From Clavelina lepadiformis (taxonomy: Eukaryota > Chordata > Ascidiacea > Aplousobranchia > Clavelinidae), in contig NC_135248.1 of the NCBI RefSeq assembly GCF_947623445.1, positions 15,013,820 through 15,077,819 of the forward strand: a stretch of 64,000 nt of DNA, read 5' to 3'. The notes beneath the pieces were generated by a model that saw only the letters and a list, made by a program, of their open reading frames with translations, did not search any database and had not been told where the DNA came from. Positions within the stretch are counted from its first letter, which is position 1. Each line of letters begins with the position of its first letter. Below are positions 9,811 through 21,835 of this stretch, piece by piece. A program made the translations under genes and the position numbers.

Positions 9811-12800
9811 TTAGATTTTCTTTGCAATCATGCAATAGGTCTCTGGTGTAAACGCCAATCCATTGGCGCCATCCTCAAAATGAGGTAATATTCCATCATC
9901 AGTCGGAGGTAGGATTTCAAATTTCTGCACAATGGAGACGAGGAAGAGGAAAATCTCCATCCGGGCAAGTTTCTCCCGAGACAGTAACGAGGTCCGATTG
10001 AGAATGGAATGATGTCTTTGGATTGAATGAAATCACCGTTTTCGTCGAGAAATCGTTCCGGTTTAAATTTCTCCGGTTCATCCCAAACGTCTGAATCGTT
10101 GTGAACAGCCCAAATGTTTGACAGGATCTGTCAAACAACAAAACACTTAATCATTTAAGTTATAGCTTGTAATTAACAGTTTACGCATTTAGATTTCACA
10201 GCATAGATTTTCATGTAACGCGAAGTTGTTTTAAATGAACTGTCCAAGTCTGTCTAAATTTGTCCTTTATTTATAGCCAAAGTAATTGCCAAGATTAGAT
10301 AAGGCTCCGAGATTCCAAGACTTTGTAAGGAGATGTTTTATTTCAAACCGACCGTGTAAGTTCACTCACATTCGTGTTTTTGGGGATAAAGTGTCCATTA
10401 AGTGTGACGTCATCAGTTGTTTTATGAGGCACGCCTAGCGGTTCTACTGTGCGATATCTTAAGATTTCTTGAATAAATGCATTTGCGTAGGGCATCTTAG
10501 CGTTGTGAGACATCTTCACAGTTCTAGATAGACCTGTTGAAATTGTTTTATGATTCGTTGGAAACTGCTACTTTCTAATGACAAACATTTAAAATGTTCC
10601 ATATAACTACATACCTATCACGTCCTCTATCTCTTTTCGTAGTTTGCGTTGCGCTTGAGGATAATGAAGAAGACACAGAAAAGACCACAGCAAACACGTG
10701 GATGAGGTTTCCGTACCAGCAATAATGAGATCGAAGATAGACCGAGCCAACTGATCGAACTTTTGCAACGAAGAAAAATTAAAGACTCACAAATTAATAA
10801 GAAGGTTCTATGTGACATTATGCTTTTCGTTTGTGCTTTATGGATTTGTTCTTACAGAAAAAAGAAAAGTCGTTATATAGCAAATATTGTACAGATCTTA
10901 TAGCTTCATAGTAAAACAAAGTAATAGTTTACCGAAAAATGATTTTGATTTTCTTTCAAGTTCATCAAAAAAGAATCGATGTAACCTCGCGGATATTTCT
11001 CATTGAAATCAGTTTCGGAATTGTTGATCATGCCACGAACATTTTCTGTCAAAATTGTTGTGACGACGAATCAAACGACTAAACGCGGTGGAATAAACTA
11101 CAGTGCCAGGGCTACCTTACAAAGTGTAGAAAACTCAGCGCTCAAACTCGAGCCCACCAGTCATCTTATCAAGCGGCCCGGGATGTAAGTGCGCCTTAAC
11201 CATTTGGTCATCTCGTCGCCCATGGTTGCGTACTAGTGATAGCTCTTAAAACACCTGGCATCGTATACAAAGTATGCCCTGATTTGACATTCATGATTGT
11301 CTTTCTTCGTCTTCGACTTTAAGCCAAATGTGCCAAAAATTGTGGACTAGGCAGCTAGGACCATTGCACTCGGCTCGCAATAAGGTGTATGTTCCATACC
11401 CAGTAAAGCTACAGTTGTAATAATCTTAAGCAAGTTGTGAGCAATAGTTGCTTTGGCCCCGTGAGTGTTCCGAAGAATAGTTCTAAATTCGTGAAATACA
11501 ACATAAAGGTGAAAAAATGTGTTTGTCTGTCATAGCTACTACGCGTGTTGGTCAGAATTTGCCGTGCAAGTTCGGTAACTGTGGCTGAACGTTGGGGAAT
11601 CACCGCTTTTTAAGTTAATCGAGTTTTAAGTACGTTATCAGCAGTAAGTTTATATAGAAAGTCATTATTCATTATGGACGTTTGATGAAGAAATTTGCGA
11701 CTTTAACAAAATGCACCACGTGTCGTAACAAAACGATTCAGTGATGATTTTTTCATCTTATAAATAGACTCGGATTGGTCTAAAACAAAAATCTTAATCG
11801 AAGTCCAAGTTCAAGTTTAAGCTCTAAAGTTTGCAAGTTCAGGTTCAATGCTCAAAAACAAAAATACTATACAATAAGAATAGCAACGTACCCATAACAT
11901 ATTCAAGGTCTTGAAGTATTCCATGGTTGAAGAAATTAAATGGAAAAACTTTAAGCAATCCTGGGGCGAACATGCTTAATCTCACCAAGCTACTTTTAAC
12001 TGGATCAGTGAAGCTGATGAATGACAAAATGGCATGAGCGGAAAGACTGCATTTTTAAAGATTTTCAGTATAGGTACTTACTATTGGAATATTCGCTCAA
12101 GAAACTGCTGGTGTTTGACGTCATCATAATCAAATCTCTTTCCAAGTAATACGCTGCATATGACGTTTGCGGTGGCTTTGCGCATGTATACCTAGGTATG
12201 GAAGATTTTGTCATGCTATCTTGAACAAACTTTACTGTGATATGCCTAAGTCTTAACATTTTTGTTCTTACCGTCACGTATTTCTTTTAAAATATATAAA
12301 AAATATAGTCTATGTATCTACAGTATATTTTTAATCAGTAGCGTCATTACCGTTATGGGAAATGGCTTGCCATTTGCTAATTTCATAACCTCGACTAAGT
12401 GAGAGGCTTCCACTAGTATTGTGTCTTCAGAATTTTGACGTCCATCTCTGCACCTTGGTAAACATTCAAGGGAGCTGAGCTAGAAACTTTTGTTTATTCT
12501 TAGGGCTTAGTGGAAGTTGTAGATGCAACTGCTGTACAAATGGTTGTGGAAGATACTCACGCCATGATGGTGGTTAAAGCAAACTTTCTCTGCTTTCGCC
12601 AGAGACCTCCGTAATCTGCCAATAAAATGCCTTCTTTTTCACGAATTTGGTCAAAAAATGGCATCTTTGGTCGTCCCGAGAAGACGGCGCGTTTTGCAAC
12701 AAAGGCCTGTCGTTGTCGTTGTTATATAGAGACAAAGTTATTGATCATACAAACGAATCAAGTATAAGTTATACTGAAAACGGATCAAGGCCAATATTGT

Positions 12801-13078
12801 AGACAAAATTTTTAACAAGACATGCTTTACACCTGCTTTATTGACTTCAAATCGTTTAGAATTATCCAGTCTTGTCTTCCCAAACGGACTGACATAATTG
12901 CACCGTAAGTTTTACTCCATTTTGCAAAAAGTCTCTCCGGGTATTTCCCCACAGAGAGAATCTTTCCCAACAAGGGGAATCCTCTTGGTCCTGGTGGAAA
13001 ATTTTGTGGTCGCTTGTACCAGTCGTAAAGCAAGGTCATGGTTACAAAAGCGATAACGAAGCAGGCAAACGTAAACAT
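9811..13078 (-). CDS. Cytochrome P450, CYP2-like, with one-base frameshift in last exon
   Basis: A heme monooxygenase of the CYP2 type, expected to sit in the ER membrane. Nine exons read in frame on the minus strand: 12833-13078, 12561-12706, 12351-12447, 12082-12191, 11892-12046, 10933-11045, 10615-10759, 10370-10533 and 9811-10127. Exon 1 gives a hydrophobic anchor (MFTFACFVIAFVTMTLLYDW) and the hinge FPPGPRGFPLLG. Exon 2 has SGRPKMPFF and LWRKQRKFAL. Exon 7 has the I-helix motif AGTETSS, exon 8 the ExxR helix (EILRYR), and exon 9 PERF and the heme loop FSIGPRYCLG. The expected length is about 497 residues, normal for CYP2. Just after the heme Cys, CTCGGG/AGAAAC has one G fewer than the frame needs (near 9975-9977). 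The proper C-terminus, ending CMIAKKI, follows in the other frame. This is either a real lesion or a homopolymer error in the assembly. Confidence 0.85.
11052..11221 (-). mobile_element. tRNA-derived SINE in P450 intron
   Basis: Read on the minus strand, the element begins GGCGACGAGATGACC and carries an A-box-like TGACCAAATGGTTAAGGCG, as in Ser/Leu tRNAs. A B-box-like GGCTCGAGTTTGAG follows at the right distance, then an unrelated tail ending near TAGTTTATTCCACCGCG. It lies in the intron between the P450 exons at 11892-12046 and 10933-11045, with its tail only a few bases from the acceptor. The tRNA-like head is clear; the exact ends are estimated. Confidence 0.55.
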
Positions 13079-13689
13079 GTTGTGTCAACCGGGTCAGTAG
13101 TAACTAAAGATGAAAGTCCAAAGTTATTCAGAACCCTTCTACGAAAAAAACATAAATCATGTTAAATTAGCACCCGTGAAGACTGCTGTGAATAGTCTGC
13201 AAAAAAGTAGCTTAACAAGCAAGTCAAATAATAAAGGCCAAGATAGTAATAACTAACAACAATAACACAACAAATAAACAAGTGACGAATTATTTCGTTT
13301 CAATTCGATATTTGATTTCGATCTTATAAGTCCTGAAACAGATATTTCCATATGCCATGTCAGGTTTGTTTTTACTGTTTACATGCAACTTAATATTTCC
13401 TGCAATCGGTCAACCATTTTTACTGAAACGCAATTTTACAAGCGCTCCTTACCAAACACTGGACAGGAAATTACACTTTGCAGTTCCGGAAGTTGTGCGC
13501 ACACAGCATACAGTACACGTGAATAAAATAAACAAAGCTCAGTACGTTTAAAATTCTTTTCTAACATCTTTCATCGTGTTATTGGTAGGACTGTAGACCT
13601 AATAATTATATGAATTACTTCAAGATTTCAGGATAGTATTCATAAAGTAGTGTAAAAGGTAAATGGCATTTGTAAACTGGCGTAGATTG

Positions 13690-14340
13690 CAGTAGTTCAT
13701 GTATTGTACTAATTGTCATAATTAGCCTCATACCTACGGATTTATCGTGCGGATCTGTTAATATTATAATGAAGTTGACAACCAGACTTCCGACAAGCTG
13801 TGCATTACTCCTATCAAGATGGATTTTGCCGAATTTCCGCTAAAACACTCGTTTTCCCGTTCATTGAAAAACATATCTGTCCATACGTCGAGCCTAAGGC
13901 AAGGAAATTATGCTTCAGTTTTTAAATGACGCAAGACAGACCTACCACGTTGCAGAACTTTATGAGCCCTCCATCACACCTTACACCTGGACGAAGTGCT
14001 CAAGATTTTTGTCGGACTGCGTTGACCCACTGTCACTGTGCGATGCAACTCGTCATCTAAGTGAAACGTTGCAACAACAAACTCTCCACCAACACTGCTA
14101 AGCACAATCACGGGGGAACAGGTCTTTCTTCTGTTAACGGAATTCGCTTGCAGAATCTACAAACCACAATTACGAGACTCTCTATGGAACACACCATGCT
14201 TGCAGGTGGACAACAAAACCTTCGCAGACAAGCGTCGGCCGAAAATGAAGCCACCTACTAATCTTTTAAAGATATTGTTCGCCAGCCAATCCTTATCATT
14301 ACCTAACTAGGCCACATTCGCTATCAGCGACAACCATTCG
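13690..14340. repeat. Diverged local duplication, copy 1
   Basis: The start (TGTCATAATTAGCCTCATACC at 13716 and flanks) and the end (CCTAACTAGGCCACATTCGC, about 14303) match, in the same order, blocks in the second copy. Identity is only about two thirds by eye, and the middle parts differ in length. The element type is unknown. Confidence 0.35.
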
Positions 14341-14584
14341 GCAACGAGCCACGCCTCACTCCACACAAAAACATTCCATTCCTTTTGTTACTCTTAAATG
14401 CGTTCATGATGTTGTATCTATCATTTTGTCATGTGTTACTTCTAACTTTGGTATATAACCTACTACGTTTACTTTCACACTAAATATTAGTACTCTTTAT
14501 ACGGAAACATTCTATTTTATATGAAGCTTATATTGCTGTCCAACGTATTTCTACCGCGAACATAATTTTTTGAAATGCTCGAGG

Positions 14585-15015
14585 GGCGAGATACTGTGCT
14601 ACTTGTCATAACTAGCCCTTATTCCTACAGAATTTTCTTGCAGATCTGAAGACAGAATAATGTTATTAGTGTTTTATTTCCTGTGTTTAACAATAAGCGT
14701 TGTGTAAAATTTTGTTCGTGTTTAATATGCAGGACCCGTTTTCGATCACTTCCGAATTACGTTATTCATACCACGACGTTCTACGCGTTAAGTCAGATAT
14801 TAATTGCAGCTCTATTCTGTGCTCTGAAAACAGTAACTGATTCGTTGAGAATCAAAAACAAATAATTATTCAAGACATTGCCAGTTTGTTTCTGGTACTG
14901 TGATGCTCAACTAGGCTATCAGGGGTTAATGAATGCGCTATCAATGGAGTTAGACTAAGAAACAATCGACGACGCAATACTTAACAACAATCATCCCTAA
15001 CTAGGACACGCTTAG
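14585..15015. repeat. Diverged local duplication, copy 2
   Basis: Contains TTGTCATAACTAGCCC followed by GCAGATCTGAAGACAGAAT near its start and CCCTAACTAGGACACGC near its end, matching copy 1. The core is shorter than in copy 1. No coding potential is evident. Confidence 0.35.
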
Positions 15016-15667
15016 ATAGCACTATATATTCCTATATACGTTTATATGATATTGTTGAAGTTTTTTTTAAATCATACTTTGAAACTATTTTTATTTATAT
15101 ACGATTCTATTATGCTCCTTTTGAATAATGCACAATTTTTGCAGTATTTGTAAGCTAGGCTATGTACGACTGTGTTTCTCCAAAATCAATATTCAAAGTT
15201 TATTTTAGAGGAGTATCTTTGGATTTGTTTAATGTTTAAATGCATGAGAGGAGGAGGCTACCATCATCAGACATCAGCTCAGATAGAGTGACCGTATCAC
15301 TCGTCTATGCCAGGTGGCCGCTTTTTTAAACAAGTTTTCTTCTTCCAGCTCAAACATGAAAAGAGAAATGCTGGAGGCTTAAGAAGTCGCCTCAAAGACC
15401 ATTTTTAAACAAACTTAAACCTTTGCAACATCCCTTGTAAAAATATGGACGAGTTTACACAAGTTTGGTTCACCTGGAAACAGATTGCCACACCGCACTA
15501 GCTTCGTTCACTCAAATTCAAAGCAACAACGGAGAAACCATTATAAAGCACAGTCGTTATACCGCAAAATTTATTTTAGGCACACAAAAGTAATCCACGT
15601 TCATACGCCCTAACATCACTATATGGTACGACCCTAACAGGTTTAAAACTGGTTGTTTTGTTTAGCG

Positions 15668-15760
15668 TTGTGCTTTCTGGAATTTTAAATTCGCCTAAGC
15701 CCTAATTCCATGTCCTCACCGGTTTTAAGTGTAACAATGAAAGGAGTCATGTCCAACTTT
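15668..15760 (-). pseudogene. Relic P450 exon (equivalent of exon 8)
   Basis: On the minus strand this stretch aligns with the P450 exon at 16968-17131. ATGACTCCTTTCATTG corresponds to ATGGTTCCCTTCACTG, AAAACCGGTGAGGACATGG to AAAACCAGTGAGGACGCCG, and a matching run leads to the site of the splice donor. In-frame stops and base changes are present (for example GAATTTAAAATTCC where the gene has GGATTTAACATCCC), and no other exon is recognisable around it. It shows that the P450 cluster once had at least one more member between the two genes seen now. Confidence 0.6.
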
Positions 15761-16295
15761 TTGAAATGAAATCTTCAAAACTGATAGTTATCCTGCACAT
15801 GTACGGTATACAGGCATAAGAACATGTTTTTTTTTTCAAACATGACTATTTAGTCCAAAAAAAGAAATTTCTTACCTGCGTCCGTGCTCGTTTTAATAAA
15901 TGAAACGTAAAATGCAATTACCTGTCGGGGCGCAATTCTTGTCCAAATATATATACATTTATTTTCTGGAAACACTGCAAATTATCAGTGTTTTTGGTTA
16001 TCAATCATCAAATCAGATACAACTTTTCAGATATAATCATAAATGAAAGCAAAGAGCATAATAAGCTCTATGACGCTATGCAAATGTTATTACTATATTA
16101 TATACGCAGTCCACCAGCGATTATAAAATTAAATGGTTAATGCGGTAAACCGTAAAGTTTTTTTAATAAACAAAGAAAACTTTTAGCTTTCTTTGCAAAT
16201 TTCTGGTAACAAGTACAACGAGTATATATAACCCTGCAGGTCATTCTGGTATTGACAGCAAGAATGATCATAACCGTTGTGTTTATCGGAGATTT
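15761..16295. other. 3' flank of second P450 gene
   Basis: No gene is seen. TTTAAT at 16162-16167 reads ATTAAA on the minus strand, about 130 bases beyond the P450 stop codon, and may be its polyadenylation signal. Confidence 0.4.
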
Positions 16296-19200
16296 CTAGA
16301 TTTCCTTGGCTACCAGGTTGAAGGGAGAAGGAATGTAGAAATTGCCTTTCGCTCCAGCATCGTTTGGTGGAAGCTCAGTTGCCTCCGGATCCGGATAGAA
16401 TTCAAATCTCCTCACCATGGCAACGAGCATGATGAAGATTGCTGATTGGGCAACTTGATATCCTAAACAATCACGTGGCCCTAGACCGAATGGAATAACG
16501 CGATTTGATTGGACGAAATCCCTATTTTCGTTGATGAATCTTTCCGGTTTAAACTTGTTTGGTTCATCCCAAACGTCCGGATCGTTGTGAACTGCCCAGA
16601 TGTTGCCCATTACCTGAGAAGCGAAAAGAAGAGAAGTGAAGCGTTTCATTTCAGCGCTAAACCATCGTGCACGCGAATAAGAAATAGTTGTATTATGTGC
16701 GCTTTATAGAAATGTATGAGTCATGAAAACCTCTAACAGAAACTTGTTAATATAAACAAGGACTCATTTATTTTGTAAATATTGACGTTCGTCCAATTTA
16801 TTGATCTTTAAACTCTGGAAATGAAACTAACATATTTATGACAACCCTTTGTAGCAATTAAATTTTTGCCAATGAACGAACATACAGTGATCTTTTGAGA
16901 TTCAAAAAGTATAAAATATCTCACAAGAATGTAAAACGAATTTTCGAGATAGATATATGTGTCTTACTGTTACGCCTTTCGGGATGTTAAATCCGCCTAA
17001 TTCGGCGTCCTCACTGGTTTTATGGGGAACAGTGAAGGGAACCATTGTCCGGTATCTCATCAGTTCCTGGATGAACGCGTTGGTGTACGGCAAGCTTGAC
17101 TTGCAAGACATACTGACCGGGGCTGATCGACCTTGAAGTGCAAATGGTATCGTTATTTCTAGCGGTTCTCTTTCGTATTTTGTGTCTAATTGTTGTTACA
17201 AATCAGAGTTTTGGAAATAACTTCACAGACGACAACAAATCGTTTAAAACATTGCGTGACACATGCTGTTTATCTTAAGAATGGAAAATTTTACATCTGT
17301 AAACGAGGAGAACAAATGTTTTTAAGAACAACGTTACTCGACCACACAAGCTGTTAAAAGATTGAATTGAATTTTGTTCAGTTGAAACTTCAACCTTGGC
17401 TCACCGATAACTTGATTTATTTCTTCTCTAAGCTTTGTTTGAGTTTCAGGATAATGAATCATACAGAGAAGACCCCAACCTAGCATTCCCGCTGCAGTTT
17501 GTGTTCCGGCTTTGAACAGCTCCAAAGAATATTGGATCAGCTCTTCCTCCTGTAATAGCCGTAAACAGTTGCAAATATTGTGTAGTTTTAAATAAATTTG
17601 TTAAATTTTGTTAAATTTATTTTTTACAGTTCATTTTCTTGACATAGATTCGTAACATTAATTGCAAATGAAATACATAATGCCAAGAATTTACCGTAAA
17701 ATGTTTCGTTCCTTTCTCCTGTTCAACAAAATACGCGTCTACGAAACCTCGGATGTTGCTTTTGTCAAAGGTTTTCTTGTGTTCAGCGATGATATCAGTG
17801 AACACTCCTGAAGTTCAAAGCAAGGTTATGTTATGTGGAAACCAACGAAACCTTGACGGGTTTTCTTACCAAGCAGATGTTTGTAATATTCTAAAAATTC
17901 TTCATTGACACTGCTGAAAAACGGAAATGACATCAGACACGGAAGCAACCCCATAAGACCAGTAGCGGTACCGGCAAAATTGCTTTCGTCCCTGAGAGTA
18001 CAAAAGAATATCTTTAATGATAACTTCGCGGTTTAGTTTCTTATCGATGTCTGTTGGGATATTTCATGGGTTGTTCGATATACTCGGAAAATTATACCAA
18101 CTTTTTTATTAGTGCTGAAAACATTCGATTGAACGATGGGTCTTCGTAGTTGCTTCTAGCTCCAAATTGGAGACTCCAGATGCAATTCGCGACTGCTTTA
18201 TCCAAGAAAAACTGTATAAAACACCGAAATTGATGGCTATCTAATGATGGTAAAGTAATGACGGCGATGGAGTATTACGCAATGTAAAATCTATCTAAGT
18301 CTAATGTAATGAATGGAGTCGCATTTTTATCTGAATTAACTTGATTTGTTTTTTAAATGACTCGAATTGACTCGACTAGTCAAGGTAAGTAATTACTCAA
18401 ACTTATGCCACTGCAAGCGACAAATAAAAAGTCACACAAATATAAAAAAGATATCGATGAAGCCAAAATTTAATCCACCAGAACAAATGCCAGACAGCGT
18501 CATTTAAAGTTCCGTGTGAAGTCGTTAAATTCTATGACGTTAAAGGAATTGATTTGACGTGATTCGAGTCAGAGAATATATTATGCTATATTTCAAGTCA
18601 AGTTATAGTGTAACATAAAATCTAAATTAAAAGAATTTTTAGAATGCTGTTTCATTTCTTTACCAGGAGAACGAAAGCTTTTCCTTCCTGGGCCCTGATT
18701 ACTTCCACCAGGAGCTCCGTTTCTTTCATTACCCGATCTTCGATTGTCTTTGCTCCAATACCTGAACTAGGAGGTTTTACAGAAACAAACAGAATTTAAA
18801 AATAACGAATCTAACCGGATCATTATGCTTTTTCCAATGTTACAAACTAACTCAATAACAAAAGCATTACTTTGATTATATCAGACCTGCAGACCTGAAG
18901 CACAAGATTCACGCTTTAGATTGTGACGGGAAAATATTAAACTCTTATTCTGACATTCTTTGTTGAGCTTTTATGACAGAAAAGAAATACCCTCTTAATA
19001 TCTTTTCTCCAAAAGATCGATATGCTTTAAAGGAGTCTCCATAGTCGACGGATCCAAGGCCCAGACTCTTGTTGTATTGATTAAGAAGAGGTATAAGAGG
19101 CCGGCCAGAGAATTTGGTCGGTTGTTCAACAAATCCCTAAAAACAGTGAAAAACTTGAGTTGGTGTGTTAATAATTATCTTCTATTGTGTTCAACTTTCC

Positions 19201-20168
19201 TGATATTAACATTGCAATAAAGACAAGCTGAGCATAGAAAGTGACTAAAAGACGTTTGATTGTTGCCTTCCAAGACATAAACATATTTGTGGATACAACA
19301 CAAAAATGGTGAAAACCAGAGCTTATGACGAATATTTATAGAATTTCTGTTTCAGCTTCATGAGATGCTGGTAGCCATATTTTCAGACAAAAATGGCTAA
19401 AAATGTAACATTTGTATGATTGTTGGTCTTATGGTTTATAGTTCGTGGATGTTGTTCTACCTATTTACTTTGAGTGTAAGATTAACATAGACAGAAGATT
19501 GGCAGACATGGTAGCCAACGTTTCGTTTCAGACTTGAAAAATTACCAATGTGACATGAGATAGCGCCATGCAGTAATGCAAACCTGGTGACCCCGTCGGT
19601 GATAAGAAAAGGACTAAAACGTCATGCTTGAACGCTGCTGGGAGCAAGTAATTGCTCAAAAATAAGATAGCGCTGACATTACGTCACAAGGGTTGAAGTT
19701 TAAAGAGAAACAGAATTATGGACGCTGAATCGGTCTCTGGAGCCCTCTTTGCCTCTTGATGAGTCATGCGTGCCTTTGATCGCTAAACTTATTTGAAATG
19801 CAATTTTGTCCTTTTTTGTCTGTTTGTACTTGTCACACTTTTGTCGACCCTGCAATCTAAACGTCACTTATGGAATTAACTCCATTGGACAAACTTAGAC
19901 GGTCATATTTCATCTTAAAATCTTAAGTTATCCTAGAAGGTTATCTTGAAACTTTACATTGGTTCCGCACCTGATGCATGGAATCGTAATCGTTCAGCAC
20001 CACCCAATCCTGACTTCCCATCCGGACTGACATAATAGGACCATATTCTTTGCTCCATTCGAAGATCTTCTGCGCTGGTCCACCTCCGACCCAGGGTATA
20101 ACTCCGACCAATGGAAGTCCTTTACGGCCGGGTGGGAAGCCTGGACGACTTTGAGAAAAGAAAGACAT
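16296..20168 (-). CDS. Cytochrome P450, CYP2-like, without N-terminal anchor
   Basis: Second CYP2-like monooxygenase. Nine exons in frame on the minus strand: 19971-20168, 18991-19136, 18664-18766, 18102-18211, 17870-17991, 17695-17807, 17405-17549, 16968-17131 and 16296-16613. Five exon lengths (146, 110, 113, 145, 164) equal those of the first P450, so the two are duplicates. Motifs: FPPGRKGLPLVG, SGRPLIPLL, I-helix FKAGTQTAAG, ExxR in ELMRYR, PERF, and heme loop FGLGPRDCLG. The predicted protein has about 474 residues. The N-terminus before the Pro-rich hinge is only about ten residues and lacks the membrane anchor of the first gene. No hydrophobic exon is seen within 1 kb upstream, though TTTCTCAAAG before the hinge could be an acceptor for a distant one. 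One donor (GTTGGT at 18101) is weak but required by the frame. Exon 3 uses the acceptor CCTCCTAG, which keeps the frame where a nearer TTCAG would not. Confidence 0.85.
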
Positions 20169-21521
20169 TTTTGCTCGAGTTCGTAACTAGCTTGTTTTAT
20201 TGACTGTGTTCTTGTTTTTCTATTCAGTCACCTTAGATTATTATACTCAGTTTTTTGGAACCAACAACACGATTCATGCAGAAGCAAAACCTTTTCTATC
20301 AGCTACTGCACATCGATTGCACGAAACGCTATAAAATATAATTTCCTGTGCTTCAGGATGTTGTGATCTCTTTATACGTTTCTGAGGTTCAAATTACATT
20401 ATCCGTGTAAAATGTTATTTCATATTAGAAGATAAGACCATGCCATAGCTCGAACAACAAGGGTTTCTGACCTTCTACCTGTTGCCAGTCAAATGTTACC
20501 CGTTACAATATAACGAAAACCGTTATATAATGAACAATAATTTGAAAATTGATCAGAAAATATCTAAAACGTGTTTGAGGGGTTTACAACTATTTTATGC
20601 AATGAATCGTCAAACCCAACAGCTTTGTATTTGCACCGGTCAACATGGCAACGAGAACCAAACAGACACATTTTCATCAATTGCTCAGCACGTGCATGTA
20701 CATATGCACCGCGTACTCGTTGGGGTATGACCAGGCTCGTTTGAAACTGGTTACTTACACCGTTGAACCAATCGCCAATTTTCAACAAAAGTGCGTGTTT
20801 TGAAAAGGAATCAATTTAACTGGATTAGCATTTGGAACGATATTGCAAGTTTGAAAAAATTATCGAAAATTTTAATTTTGTTGACTTTCTTTTACACTAA
20901 TCCGAAAAAACTCTTGCGTTAAGCTAAATTAATTTCAGTTTAAAACACTCTGCTCTATGTTAGTGATGTCGATCACGCTTAATTCATTTAACGTTGTTAA
21001 AGCATATTATACCTTAACCTAAGGTGTGTGAAAATGCATTCAAGCAAGGTTAGAATCTTGTCCAACGAGGGAAAACTGAACTAATGCTAACACAATTCTT
21101 TCGGCTTCCCAGTAATGAGCGCCCTGGCAACGAGTGGCGTGAATTAATCATTTCCAGTAACTCGATTACTTTTACTCGGTGCCTGGTTGTATGACGTAGA
21201 ATTAACGCTTCCGTTGTCTAGATGAGAACGCTAAACTGAATTCTTATTTGTATAAACCAACGCTTTGTTACTGGCAAAATGTTTTATTGACAAAGACATC
21301 ATACAGCTCACTTCGTATTGTCGATAAAAGGCGAAAAACCGCCAGGATAAAAGGTTTGCATTTAAAACGAATCTTAAAGTTTTGATGAAAATCGTTTCCG
21401 CGCAAGTGTTATATAGGACCAAAACGGCATAGATAAAATGGATCATTGAAAGTTCTTAGAATGCTACTTCCTACAGCACAGTATTCAGCACTAAAACTGT
21501 TGCTAGAATCATTCAACATAT
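20169..21521. other. Spacer between P450 gene and kinase pseudogene
   Basis: No gene is supported. Open frames on both strands here are short and lack family similarity. The upstream region of the second P450 gene must lie in the left part. Confidence 0.45.
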
Positions 21522-21807
21522 TTACTCCGGGTTCTTACGACAAGAGAACAAAGATGTTTGCCTGGCGGCAGGCGGCGCCATGAGCATCGTTGCCTGGTTT
21601 TCGTGGGAAATTTGAATCTGTTTGTGAGTAAAACAATGCCAGAAAAAATGCACGTTCTTAAAACAAAATGTCCAGATGAACAAACATGCTTAGTGTCTCA
21701 CCTGAAGCATTTTTACTTGAACCATTTTTACTTAAACTTTATTTTAACAGGAATATGGATTTGTTTAAAGCCAATCACATTTTAGTAAATACCGACCTCG
21801 GCAGAGG

Positions 21808-21835
21808 CCTGCATCCTGCATCCTGCATCCTGCAT
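21808..21835. repeat. Heptamer repeat (CCTGCAT)x4 at a deletion junction
   Basis: Four exact copies of CCTGCAT stand exactly where the kinase duplicate jumps from the NKLWYS exon to the end of the GEPWMQ exon. The intact kinase has a single related heptamer in the GEPWMQ codons. The repeat therefore arose with, or after, the deletion. Confidence 0.75.

Larger units (their letters stand above)
13079..15667. other. P450 intergenic region with diverged repeats
   Basis: No gene is supported here. The open frame at 13357-13551 has no matching splice or family signal. Two diverged copies of a sequence lie within it (13690-14340 and 14585-15015), described separately. Confidence 0.5.

Noticed and set aside
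18664-19136. Apparent frame break between exons 2 and 3 of the second P450
   Set aside because: Using the acceptor CCTCCTAG five bases before the first-chosen TTCAG restores the frame.
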